From contig JAQTSI010000011.1 in the NCBI GenBank assembly GCA_028711365.1, forward strand, positions 1 to 33,292: a DNA stretch of 33,292 nt, written 5' to 3'. Made by a program: the position numbers and the translations under genes. Below, piece after piece: positions 1-8,333 of this stretch (positions are counted from its first letter, which is position 1; every line of letters begins with the position of its first letter). This DNA is from Methylococcaceae bacterium (GTDB lineage: Bacteria > Pseudomonadota > Gammaproteobacteria > Methylococcales > Methylococcaceae). A model generated the notes under the pieces. It was not told the DNA's origin. It searched no databases and saw nothing but the letters and a program-made list of their open reading frames with translations.

Positions 1-1976
1 TTTACGCCAACTGCCTGATTGGCGAAATCCGCTGCGAGAAGGGCAATGAACTGCTCGAATTAAAGATACCCGGCGGCGAACATTGGCTCAGCATCGGCCA
101 GGCTATCGGCGACGTGGATGCTGACGCGCTCAAGCGGCTGATGATCCGTCGGACGATCAAAGAACACTTGGACAAGGAATTGCGCCTTAGGCCCCAAGGG
201 ATCAAGGTGTTGAGCCTGTTTTTCATCGACGTGGTGGAGCATTACCGCCGTTATGCCGACGATGGTACGCCCGAGAAGGGCAAATACGCGCTGATGTTCG
301 AGGAGGAATACCGGCGCTGGGCCAAACACTCGGATTACCAGAGCCTATTCAAAGAAGTGGATTTCAGCGCCGAAGCTGCTGATGTCCATGGTGGCTATTT
401 CTCCATCGATAAAAAGAAGGTCGGCGGCAAGACCGTGGAGGTCTTCAAGGACACACGGGGCGACACCAAGGCGGACGACGACACCTACAACCTCATTATG
501 CGCGACAAGGAGAAACTTTTGAGTTTCGACTCGCCCTTGAAGTTCATCTTCTCCCATTCCGCGCTGCGCGAGGGTTGGGACAACCCCAATGTCTTCCAGA
601 TTTGCGCCTTGCGCGAGATCGGCACCGAACGCGAACGTCGGCAGACCATCGGGCGGGGCTTGCGCCTGTGCGTGAACCAACAGGGCGACCGCTTGCGCGG
701 CTTCGACATCAACACGCTGACCGTCATCGCCACCGAGAGCTACGAGCAATTTGCCGAGAATCTACAAAAGGAAATCGAAGAGGACACAGGCATCCGCTTT
801 GGCATTGGCGAGAAATACCAGTTCGCCGCGATTGCTGTCCTAGACGAAATCGGCAAGCCCCGGCCCTTGGGGGTGGAGCAGTCTGAAGCACTATGGGGTC
901 ATCTCAAGGAAGCGGGTTATCTGGATGCCAAGGGCAAGGTGCAAGATGCGCTGCGCAAGGCACTCAAGGACAACACGTTGTCCGTGCCGGAGGCCTTTGC
1001 CGCCCAACTGCCGCAAGTGAAGGAAATCCTGCGCAAGCTCGCGGGTAAGCTGGAAATCAAAAATGCGGATGACCGCAAGACGATAAGGACGCGGCAAGCC
1101 ATCCTGCATAGCGAAGCATTCCAAGCCCTGTGGAACCGGATCAAGCACAAGACGACCTACCGGGTGAAATTCGACAACGAGAAGCTGCTGGCCGATTGCG
1201 CCAAGGCGCTCCACGATGCCCCGCCGATTGCCAAGACGCGAGTGAATATCCGCAAGGCTGGCCTTTCCATAGGACGAGGCGGCGTGTTGACGGAAGAGAC
1301 CGCCCAGGCGGCATCCATCACGCTCGAAGAAAGAGACGTCGAACTGCCCGACATCCTGACCGATTTGCAGGACAAGACCCAGCTCAAGCGCAGCAGCCTG
1401 GTTCGCATCCTTAGCGAGAGCCAACGGCTGGACGATTTTGCGCGAAACCCGCAGCAGTTCATCGAATTGGCGACCGAAACCATCAACCGCACCAAGCGCC
1501 TCACCTTGGTGGACGGTATCAAGTATCAGCGCATCGGCGACGAGCATCATTATGCCCAGGAGCTTTTCGAGCAGGAGGAGCTAAGGGGCTACCTGACCAA
1601 TATGCTGGCAGTCGAGAAGTCGGTCTATGAACATGTCGTCTACGATTCCAGCGGCGTCGAACGCGGCTTTGCTGAGCAACTGGAAAAGAATGAGGCGGTA
1701 AAGGTATACGCCAAGCTTCCCGGCTGGTTCAAGGTTCCGACGCCGCTAGGCGCCTATAACCCGGATTGGGCCGTATTGGTGGAGCAGGACGGCGCCGAAC
1801 GGCTTTATTTTGTCGTGGAAACCAAAGGCAGCCTTTTCGCCGATGATCTACGCGGCAAGGAAACCGCCAAGATCAAATGTGGCGAAGCGCATTTCGAGGC
1901 TTTGGCCGTCGGGGAAAATCCGGCGCGGTTTATCAGGGCGACCAAGCTTGATGATGTGATGGCGTATAGTGGTTAG
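1..1976 (+). CDS. Type III restriction endonuclease Res subunit, C-terminal part (5' truncated by window edge)
   Basis: This is the DNA-translocating and cleaving subunit of a type III restriction-modification system. The track ORF begins at 114, but the same frame is open back to base 3 with no stop, so the true start lies outside the window. Visible are the second half of an SF2 helicase core, with the motif V-like 'SHSALREGWDNPN' (about residues 148-159 of the track ORF) and motif VI-like 'GRGLRL' (180-185). Near the C-terminus is a PD-(D/E)xK-like nuclease signature, 'YNPDW' (548-552) followed by 'VVETKG' (about 567-572). Walker A and B must lie upstream. No Mod methyltransferase follows; the next genes are convergent housekeeping genes, so mod should be to the left if present. 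The 184 bp between this stop and phoH hold no clear gene or terminator. Confidence 0.88.
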   Translation, partial: YANCLIGEIRCEKGNELLELKIPGGEHWLSIGQAIGDVDADALKRLMIRRTIKEHLDKELRLRPQGIKVLSLFFIDVVEHYRRYADDGTPEKGKYALMFEEEYRRWAKHSDYQSLFKEVDFSAEAADVHGGYFSIDKKKVGGKTVEVFKDTRGDTKADDDTYNLIMRDKEKLLSFDSPLKFIFSHSALREGWDNPNVFQICALREIGTERERRQTIGRGLRLCVNQQGDRLRGFDINTLTVIATESYEQFAENLQKEIEEDTGIRFGIGEKYQFAAIAVLDEIGKPRPLGVEQSEALWGHLKEAGYLDAKGKVQDALRKALKDNTLSVPEAFAAQLPQVKEILRKLAGKLEIKNADDRKTIRTRQAILHSEAFQALWNRIKHKTTYRVKFDNEKLLADCAKALHDAPPIAKTRVNIRKAGLSIGRGGVLTEETAQAASITLEERDVELPDILTDLQDKTQLKRSSLVRILSESQRLDDFARNPQQFIELATETINRTKRLTLVDGIKYQRIGDEHHYAQELFEQEELRGYLTNMLAVEKSVYEHVVYDSSGVERGFAEQLEKNEAVKVYAKLPGWFKVPTPLGAYNPDWAVLVEQDGAERLYFVVETKGSLFADDLRGKETAKIKCGEAHFEALAVGENPARFIRATKLDDVMAYSG

Positions 1977-2160
1977 CTCGAGATTTCTAGCCTGCTCGGT
2001 ATAGGTTACGCCAGGTTGTCAAACCTCCGTCGAGTTGCCTGTCGCCAACCTGTGGGTATTCTCCCATCCGAACAGGTGTCAAGACCGGCCTGCAAGGCTT
2101 TGCACTAGCGAGGACGAGAATGCCGGCAAATCATTTGTCCCGAGCGTGGTTTTGGAGGGT

Positions 2161-3567
2161 TTATAAGGCCTCTGCCGCAAAGTCCGCCAGCCTCGATCTT
2201 TCTCCCCGGCGCAGGGTGATGTGGGCGCCGAAGGGACAGGATTTGAAACGGTCCACTACATAGGTCAGGCCGGAGGTGGTTCCGGTCAAATAAGGCGTAT
2301 CGATCTGGGCGATATTGCCGAGGCAGACGATCTTGGAGCCGGGGCCGGCGCGGGTGATGAGGGTTTTCATCTGCTTGGGGGTGAGGTTCTGCGCCTCGTC
2401 CAGGATGATATAGCGGTTCAGGAAAGTGCGCCCGCGCATGAAATTCAGCGAGCGGATCTTGACCCGGTTGGCCAGCAGGTTGCCGGTGGCGGCGCGCTCC
2501 CATTCTCCCGCATCGCCATGGGAACCGAGCAGTTCCAGGTTGTCCAGCAGTGCGCCCATCCACGGGGTCATTTTTTCTTCTTCGGTGCCGGGCAGGAAGC
2601 CGATGTCCTCGCCCAGCGGGATGGTCTCGCGGGTCATGATGATTTCCTTGTAGAGCTTGTCCTCCAGGGTCTGGGTCAGGCCCGAGGCCAGGGTCAGCAG
2701 GGTCTTGCCGGTACCGGCCTGACCGAGCAGGGTGACGAAGTCGATATTCGGGTCGAGCAGCACATTGAGGGCGAAATTCTGCTCGCGGTTGCGCGCCTGG
2801 ATTCCCCAGACATCGTGTTTCGGGTCGCGGAAATCGAGGGCCAGTTCGATGATGGCGGTATGGTTCTCGCGACTGCGGACGATGGCTTCGAAGCCGGATT
2901 CGTCGGGCAGGTACAGGAACTGGTTGACGTGCCAGTTTTTCACCGAAGGCCCGCTCACTCGGTAGAAGGTATGGCCGCGAGGGTCTTGCCAAGAGTCCAT
3001 CTTGTCGCCGTGGGTAGCCCAGAAGTCCAAAGGCAGTTCCTCCATGCCGCTGTACAGCAGGTTGACGTCCTCCAGCACCTGGTCGTTGTGATAGTCCTCG
3101 GCCCGGATGCCGAGCACCGAGGCCTTGATGCGCATGTTGATGTCCTTGGACACCAGCACCACCAACTCGTCCGGGCGTTCTTCGCTCAGCGCCAGGACGG
3201 TGGAGAGGATGGCGTTGTCCCCTAGACCACCGGGGAGCGTTTCCGGCAACGAAGAAGATAGGCGTGTGACCTGGAAAAACAAGCGGCCCGTGCATTGTTG
3301 GTCGATGCGGGCGGCGTACTGAAGCTGGGGAAGTGGAATGCCCCGGTTGATGGCGTGGATATCGGCATGCTGGATCAATTCGTCCAGGAAGCGGCTGGCT
3401 TGACGGGCGTTGCGGGCGACTTCCGACTGACCTTTCTTGGAATGGTCCAGCTCTTCCAGCACGATCATCGGAATGTAGATGTTGTGCTCCTGGAAGCGGA
3501 ACAGCGACGAGGGATCGTGCATCAGCACATTGGTGTCGAGGACGAAGAGCTTTCTGACATCGTTCAT
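2161..3567 (-). CDS. PhoH2-type PIN domain-ATPase fusion (PhoH family)
   Basis: A 468-aa protein fusing an N-terminal PIN RNase-like domain to a C-terminal PhoH ATPase domain; relatives are described as RNA helicase/RNases. The PIN part begins 'LFVLDTNVLMHDP', with acidic residues D11, D118 (GDN) and D142 (SKDINMR) in plausible metal-binding places. The PhoH part has Walker A 'GQAGTGKT' (282-289) and Walker B 'ILDEAQ' (388-393), followed by 'NLTPKQMKTLITR', typical of PhoH. Length is normal for PhoH2 proteins. The ATG overlaps the stop of bcp by 4 bp (ATGA), so the two are probably translationally coupled in a gcvR-bcp-phoH unit. The longer overlapping minus-strand ORF 2105-3625 is out of frame and rich in Pro and Arg, typical of a shadow. 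Confidence 0.93.
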   Translation of the reverse strand: MNDVRKLFVLDTNVLMHDPSSLFRFQEHNIYIPMIVLEELDHSKKGQSEVARNARQASRFLDELIQHADIHAINRGIPLPQLQYAARIDQQCTGRLFFQVTRLSSSLPETLPGGLGDNAILSTVLALSEERPDELVVLVSKDINMRIKASVLGIRAEDYHNDQVLEDVNLLYSGMEELPLDFWATHGDKMDSWQDPRGHTFYRVSGPSVKNWHVNQFLYLPDESGFEAIVRSRENHTAIIELALDFRDPKHDVWGIQARNREQNFALNVLLDPNIDFVTLLGQAGTGKTLLTLASGLTQTLEDKLYKEIIMTRETIPLGEDIGFLPGTEEEKMTPWMGALLDNLELLGSHGDAGEWERAATGNLLANRVKIRSLNFMRGRTFLNRYIILDEAQNLTPKQMKTLITRAGPGSKIVCLGNIAQIDTPYLTGTTSGLTYVVDRFKSCPFGAHITLRRGERSRLADFAAEAL

Positions 3568-4049
3568 CGGGATTCTTCAGGCGCAAGTTCCAACTGGCGC
3601 AAGGCGTCCAGCACAGCCTGGGCATGGCCTTTGACGCTGACCTTGCGCCACTCCCCCGCTAGTCGGCCCTCCCGGTCGATCAGAAAAGTGCTGCGCACGA
3701 TTCCCAGCACCTGTTTGCCGTACAGGTTCTTCAACTGGATGACGTCAAACAGCCGACACAGGGTTTCATCGGCGTCGCTCAGCAGTTCGAACGGGAATTC
3801 CTGCTTGCGCTTGAAGTTCTCGTGGGATTTCAGGCTGTCGCGTGAGACGCCGTAAATCTCGCAGTCCAGTTTGGCGAATTCCCCCTGCCGATCGCGAAAA
3901 TCCTTTCCTTCCTGAGTGCAACCGGGGGTGCTGTCCTTGGGATAGAAATAGAGCACCAGGTTCTTGCCCTTCAGTTCGGCAAGCGTGAAGGTCTTGGCGG
4001 AAGTAGCGGGAGCGGAGCAGTCGGGAACGGCTTGGCCGATGGCGATCAT
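3564..4049 (-). CDS. bcp: Peroxiredoxin, Bcp/PrxQ family
   Basis: A 161-aa thiol peroxidase that reduces hydroperoxides using reductant from thioredoxin-like partners. The thioredoxin-fold core reads 'NLVLYFYPKDSTPGCT', with peroxidatic Cys at position 44. E. coli Bcp has a resolving Cys five residues later; here that position (49) is Lys ('TPGCTQEGKDF'). Other cysteines are C11, C63 and C98, so it must use another resolving Cys or work as a 1-Cys enzyme. Length is normal for the family. It lies 15 bp after gcvR, and its stop overlaps the phoH start by 4 bp. The gcvR-bcp adjacency is also found in E. coli, which supports both calls. Confidence 0.94.
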   Translation of the reverse strand: MIAIGQAVPDCSAPATSAKTFTLAELKGKNLVLYFYPKDSTPGCTQEGKDFRDRQGEFAKLDCEIYGVSRDSLKSHENFKRKQEFPFELLSDADETLCRLFDVIQLKNLYGKQVLGIVRSTFLIDREGRLAGEWRKVSVKGHAQAVLDALRQLELAPEESR

Positions 4050-4064
4050 GGGGGTTCTCGGGGG

Positions 4065-4592
4065 TTAGCGCTTGACCGGTTCGAGGATGGCGTCGAGATT
4101 TTGATGGTCGCAAAACTCGAGGAATTCATCGCGCAGGGAAACGATACGGGTGGCGACCGGGATCTTGACGATCATGCGGGCCAAAAACAGCGGTGTATTG
4201 GTGTAAGGTGCCGGATAACGGCTGGTGCTGAGATCCAGGATCTTGATGCCGCGCGTGGTGAAGAAGGCGGTAAGTTCATGGATATTGTCGATTTGGTCGC
4301 TGGCGAAGATGTCGACGCCATAAGGCACCAGATTTTCCTCTTCCTGGCGGTTTTCCGAGGCGCGCAGAGTAGCGACCTTCAGCCGATAACGGGAGCCCAA
4401 GGCTTCCAGGGCGTTTTCCAGTTTGACGATATGGTTCCAATTGCCATCCACCAGCAGATGGGCCGCAAACAAGGCACCCACTTCGGTCATTCGGCTTTCC
4501 AGGATGGCGCATTTGCAATCCTTGACGGTGCGGGTCAGTTCCTCAATCAGATCGGGACGGTCTTCTCCCGCGACGGTGATGACGAGCTGCAT
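4065..4592 (-). CDS. gcvR: Glycine cleavage system transcriptional repressor GcvR-like, tandem ACT domains
   Basis: A 175-aa protein in the GcvR family. In E. coli GcvR has two ACT domains and represses gcv through interaction with GcvA rather than by binding DNA itself. The first ACT domain starts 'MQLVITVAGEDRPDLIEELT'; the second is seen around 'RIVSLRDEFLEFCDHQNLDA'. The track ORF starts six codons further up (MRPSKI), but the ACT fold begins at the inner Met, so I chose 4592. Neither start has a strong Shine-Dalgarno sequence. It is the first gene of a probable gcvR-bcp-phoH unit, divergent from the cellulose operon across a 230-bp spacer. GcvA and the gcv genes are not in the window. 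Confidence 0.85.
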   Translation of the reverse strand: MQLVITVAGEDRPDLIEELTRTVKDCKCAILESRMTEVGALFAAHLLVDGNWNHIVKLENALEALGSRYRLKVATLRASENRQEEENLVPYGVDIFASDQIDNIHELTAFFTTRGIKILDLSTSRYPAPYTNTPLFLARMIVKIPVATRIVSLRDEFLEFCDHQNLDAILEPVKR

Positions 4593-4745
4593 GATTTTGC
4601 TTGGTCTCATTTGAAAAAATTGAGCAAGTTTAACACCTTTCCCAGGCGGTTTCTTTCCTTAAGCCCGGTTTTTAGCGCCGAATATGGAAGAAGGGATGGA
4701 TGGAATCTATGCTTGAGATAGGGCGATCATTCTTCAAATAATTAA

Positions 4746-4775
4746 TGGACAGATCCGGGATTAGCGCGGTATAAA
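4746..4775 (+). promoter_or_regulatory. Candidate sigma70 promoter of the bcs operon
   Basis: A -35-like TGGACA (4746-4751) and a -10-like TATAAA (4770-4775) are separated by 18 bp, each matching the sigma70 consensus at five of six positions. Transcription would start near 4782, giving a leader of about 40 nt before bcsB. The leader holds a six-codon ORF (ATG at 4797, TAA at 4815-4817). The bcsB start at 4823 has no recognisable Shine-Dalgarno sequence. No other good promoter was seen inside the tightly packed operon. The match is by eye only. Confidence 0.45.
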
Positions 4776-4822
4776 AACATCAATACTACGGTTTCCATGA
4801 TTGCTCCTCTTGCATAATACCA

Positions 4823-7099
4823 ATGAAAGCTATCTGGGTTATCATCGTTTGTCTATGGACATTGACCGAGTTTGCCTGGGGCGCCATACCCCACGCGGCG
4901 ATTCAGCCCGCTATGCCCGCCCCCACCGAAAGCTTGCCGGTTGCGGCTTCTCGTCTCCACCATCAGCTCGGCTACAAATTTAAGGATCTGGGCGAACTCG
5001 GCCCGATCCACCTGAATGGCGTCGATGACGACGCCACCCTATCCTTTGGCTTGCGCCGCGACGAGCTGGTCGCCAAAGCGCTTTTGAGAATCCGTTTCGC
5101 GTATTCTCCGGCGCTCATTCCGCAACTTTCCCACATCAAGATCCTGCTCAACGGCGAGGTGGCGGCGACGCTGCCGTTGTCCCATGAGCAGGCCGGCGTG
5201 GAGCAAACCCGTGAAGTCGAACTGGATCCCCGTTATTTAAGCGATTTCAATGAATTGCGATTCCAGTTGGTCGGCCATTATCTCTCCGGTCAGTCTGGCG
5301 CCGAGTGTGAGGATGCCATGCACTCCAGCCTATGGGCCAGCATCAGCAATCTGAGCCAACTGGAATTCACTGCGCAAGTGCTGGAATTGCCCAACGATCT
5401 CGCCATCCTACCCGAGCCTTTCTTCGATTTTCGCGATAACCGCAGGCTCGAACTGCCTTTTCTATTCGGCGGCAAACCATCCCGGGAAACCCTTCAGGCG
5501 GCGGGGGTCGCGGCGTCCTGGTTCGGCGCCCAGGCCGCCTACCGGGGCGCCCGTTTTCCCGTGCTGTTGAATGGACTTCCTGGACGTCACGCCATCGTGT
5601 TCGCCACCAACCAGGAACGCACGGATCTGCTCCCCCTTCCCCAGGTGGACGCGCCGACCCTCGCCCTGACATCCCATCCGCAGGACCCGAATATCAAACT
5701 CTTGCTGATTCTGGGCCGAGATGGGGCCGATCTCAAGCAAGCGGTCGAAGCGCTGGTGCTTGGCCAGGCGGTTTTATCCGGCAGCACGGCCACCGTCAAA
5801 AACATTCATCCTCCACCGCGACGCGCAGCATACGATGCCCCCAACTGGGTAAAAACAGGGCAAGCGGTCAAGCTGGGCGAGCTGGTCAGCCGTCCCGATG
5901 ATCTGCAAATCAGAAATCGTCGCCCCCATCCCATCCGAGTCAATGTGCGCGTGCCGCCCGATCTGCTGGTCTGGCAAAACAAGGGCGTGCCCCTGCAATT
6001 GAAATATCGCTACACCCCGCCGGTGGCGGACGACGATTCCACCCTCAGCATCGGTGTCAATGATTTGTTCACACGCTCATTACGGCTCAAACCGGAGCGT
6101 CAGGGGGCGACAGACAGCCTGCTGCTGCCGTTACGCAACGACGAAAGACCCATGGACAAGGGCGATATCCGGATTCCCGCCTTTCAGGTCGGCGCCGACA
6201 ACCAGCTGCAATTCCAGTTTGTTTTCGATTACCACAAACAGGGATTATGCCGTTCCTATCAGTTGGATAATGTATGGGCCGCCATAGACCCCGATTCGGT
6301 CATCGATTTCTCGTACTTTGCCCATTACGCGGAAATGCCCGATCTGAGTTTTTTCGCCCAGTCGGGTTTCCCGTTCACCCAATATGCGGATCTGGCGGAG
6401 ACCGTCGTGGTGTTGCCGGATGATCCCGTCGCCAGCGATATCGAGACCTTGCTGACCCTGCTGGGGCGCATGGGTAAATCCACCGGCCTTCCCGCCCTGC
6501 GGTTCAGGCTGCTTGACCAGGCTTCTCTCGCCGCCAATGAGGATGCCGATCTGTTATTGATAGATACCTCGCCGAAGCATGAATTGTTGAACCGTTGGCG
6601 CGAGCATCTCCCGGCCCGGATCGATAACAAGCAGCGCAGTTTTTTCACCGCATTTCGTCGGTGGGCAAACTATAAGCTGTTCGATTTTGATTCGGGCGAT
6701 CATCAGGTTGCCGCCGACCAGACGCTGCTCGAAGCCGAAGGTCCCTTGTCGGCTTTTATCGGCTTTGAATCGCCGTTGCATGACGGCCGCAGCGTGGTGG
6801 TGGTCATGGCGAGCGCGCCGGAGGTCGCCGAAACAGCCGTCGAGGCCCTGGAAAACACCGGGCTGGTCAGCTATATCCGCGGTGACGTGGCCTTCGTGCG
6901 CGGTGGCAAGGTGGAAAGCTTCCGTTTGGGTAAAAACACCTATTTCCTGGGCGAGTTGCCGGTTTGGATGTGGATATGGTTCCATTTGTCCAGGCATCCC
7001 TGGGTTCTGGCCTGCTTTGGTATATTGGCGGGGGCGCTGGTGGCTTTTCTGAGCTACTGGGCGCTGCGTCGGGTGGCGCGCAAGCGTTTAAAAACCTGA
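4823..7099 (+). CDS. bcsB: Cellulose synthase periplasmic subunit BcsB
   Basis: A 758-aa inner-membrane-anchored periplasmic subunit that pairs with BcsA and guides the growing glucan through the periplasm. A signal peptide is visible at the N-terminus ('MKAIWVIIVCLWTLTEFAWGA'). The long periplasmic part has BcsB-like beta-rich segments (for example 'FGLRRDELVAKALLRIRFAYSPA'), and the C-terminus has a membrane anchor ('HPWVLACFGILAGALVAFLSYWALRR') with a basic tail. Length is close to that of enterobacterial BcsB. It is the first gene of the nine-gene cellulose operon; 55 bp separate it from bcsZ. Unusually, bcsB precedes bcsA by seven genes. In E. coli it follows bcsA directly, so the synthase pair is translated from distant parts of the transcript. 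Confidence 0.93.
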   Translation: MKAIWVIIVCLWTLTEFAWGAIPHAAIQPAMPAPTESLPVAASRLHHQLGYKFKDLGELGPIHLNGVDDDATLSFGLRRDELVAKALLRIRFAYSPALIPQLSHIKILLNGEVAATLPLSHEQAGVEQTREVELDPRYLSDFNELRFQLVGHYLSGQSGAECEDAMHSSLWASISNLSQLEFTAQVLELPNDLAILPEPFFDFRDNRRLELPFLFGGKPSRETLQAAGVAASWFGAQAAYRGARFPVLLNGLPGRHAIVFATNQERTDLLPLPQVDAPTLALTSHPQDPNIKLLLILGRDGADLKQAVEALVLGQAVLSGSTATVKNIHPPPRRAAYDAPNWVKTGQAVKLGELVSRPDDLQIRNRRPHPIRVNVRVPPDLLVWQNKGVPLQLKYRYTPPVADDDSTLSIGVNDLFTRSLRLKPERQGATDSLLLPLRNDERPMDKGDIRIPAFQVGADNQLQFQFVFDYHKQGLCRSYQLDNVWAAIDPDSVIDFSYFAHYAEMPDLSFFAQSGFPFTQYADLAETVVVLPDDPVASDIETLLTLLGRMGKSTGLPALRFRLLDQASLAANEDADLLLIDTSPKHELLNRWREHLPARIDNKQRSFFTAFRRWANYKLFDFDSGDHQVAADQTLLEAEGPLSAFIGFESPLHDGRSVVVVMASAPEVAETAVEALENTGLVSYIRGDVAFVRGGKVESFRLGKNTYFLGELPVWMWIWFHLSRHPWVLACFGILAGALVAFLSYWALRRVARKRLKT

Positions 7100-7154
7100 G
7101 GTTCTGTTGGCCGACCACTTTTTTTAGTCGAATCTCGCATGGGGATGATGGGAT

Positions 7155-8333
7155 ATGTTGGTTTATCGGCTCAATCCTCGCTCAGGCAGACTCCTGGGGC
7201 TGGCTACGCTCGTAGTCGCCGGGCTGATCGGGTTGGCGCTCTCGCTGGCGGTGGATAGGAATTGCCCGGCCTGGCCGGAATGGAACCGGTTCAAGACCGC
7301 TTTCCTGAGCGAGGGCGGCCGCGTCATCGATCCTTCCTCGCCGCTGCGGGCCACGGTGTCGGAAGGGCAGGCTTATGCCTTGTTCTTCGCTCTGGTCGCC
7401 GACGATCGTCCAGCCTTCGATGCCATCCTGCGCTGGACCGAGGATAATCTAGCCCAAGGAGATTTGACGGCCCATCTGCCTGCCTGGCACTGGGGACGGC
7501 GCGACGAGTCTCACTGGGGGGTGTTGGACGACAATTCCGCAACCGATGCCGACCTGTGGTTGGCTTACGCTTTGGGAGAAGCCGGCCGTTTATGGAGGGA
7601 GGAGCGCTGGGTTTCGTTGTCGAGCCTGCTGGCCCATCGCATCCTGCGCACGGAAATCGCCGAACTGCCCGGCTTGGGCCCGGTCTTGTTGCCGGGGCCT
7701 TCGGGATTTCATCCGGACGCACAAAGCTGGCGGCTCAATCCCAGCTATATGCCGATGCCGCTATTGCGCCGCTTTGCCGCGCTTTATCCGCAATCGGCCT
7801 GGCCGAAGGTCGCCGACGCCTCGTTGTCTCTGTTGCTGGAAACTGCCCCGCAAGGCTACGCGCCGGACTGGGTGCTGTATCGATCGGGGCAGGGATTTAG
7901 CGTCGATAGTCAGACGCAAGGGGAGGGTGGTTACAATGCCATACGCGTTTATTTATGGGCGGGCCTCATGTCAGCGCAAGATCCTGCCCGCGGGCAATTG
8001 CTGCAAGGTTTATCCGGCATGGCCCGCCATGTCGTCGAGCATGGCGTGCCGCCCGAGTCGGTGGACACGCAAACCGGGCTTGCCCGCGGCACGGGGCCAG
8101 TGGGCTTCTCTGCGGCCCTGGTACCGTTCCTCGATGATTTGGGAGAGACGCAATCGGTCGATGAGCAACTGCAACGTCTGCAAGCCCGGCCTTTGCGGGA
8201 CAGACCGGCGGCTTATTACGATCATGCTCTCGTCCTGTTTGGCCTGGGCTGGCGGGAAGGACGCTTCCGCTTCGCCGTCGACGGCGCGCTCATTCCGGCT
8301 TGGAAGCGTTCGTGCCTCGATAAAGGGCGATGA
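7155..8333 (+). CDS. bcsZ: BcsZ-like glycoside hydrolase family 8 (periplasmic endoglucanase), base residue changed
   Basis: A 392-aa GH8 protein; BcsZ trims beta-1,4-glucan in the periplasm and is needed for normal cellulose output. The N-terminus has a membrane segment or signal anchor ('LLGLATLVVAGLIGLALSLA'). The general acid Glu lies in 'TVSEGQAYALFFAL' (E70, matching E. coli E55), and 'DNSATDADLWLAYAL' matches the next GH8 block. The E. coli catalytic base D243 sits in 'SYDAIRVY'; here the aligned motif is 'GYNAIRVYLWAG' with Asn261 (codon AAT, 7935-7937). The enzyme may therefore be weakened or use another base, as described for the GH8b subfamily. The stop overlaps bcsC by 4 bp (ATGA). 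The start is supported by a purine-rich GGGATGATGGGAT just upstream. Confidence 0.92.
   Translation: MLVYRLNPRSGRLLGLATLVVAGLIGLALSLAVDRNCPAWPEWNRFKTAFLSEGGRVIDPSSPLRATVSEGQAYALFFALVADDRPAFDAILRWTEDNLAQGDLTAHLPAWHWGRRDESHWGVLDDNSATDADLWLAYALGEAGRLWREERWVSLSSLLAHRILRTEIAELPGLGPVLLPGPSGFHPDAQSWRLNPSYMPMPLLRRFAALYPQSAWPKVADASLSLLLETAPQGYAPDWVLYRSGQGFSVDSQTQGEGGYNAIRVYLWAGLMSAQDPARGQLLQGLSGMARHVVEHGVPPESVDTQTGLARGTGPVGFSAALVPFLDDLGETQSVDEQLQRLQARPLRDRPAAYYDHALVLFGLGWREGRFRFAVDGALIPAWKRSCLDKGR

Noticed and set aside
1977-2160. Terminator between convergent res and phoH
   Set aside because: Only a weak 5-bp stem (AGGTT/AACCT) without a T-run was found; not enough to call.
2221-3225. 334-aa plus-strand ORF
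   Set aside because: Antisense shadow of phoH2, with Gly/Gln/Val-rich composition and no recognisable motif.
2105-3625. 506-aa minus-strand ORF overlapping phoH
   Set aside because: It is another frame of the phoH2 gene; composition is Pro/Arg-rich and no domain is visible, while the 468-aa frame has PIN and Walker motifs.
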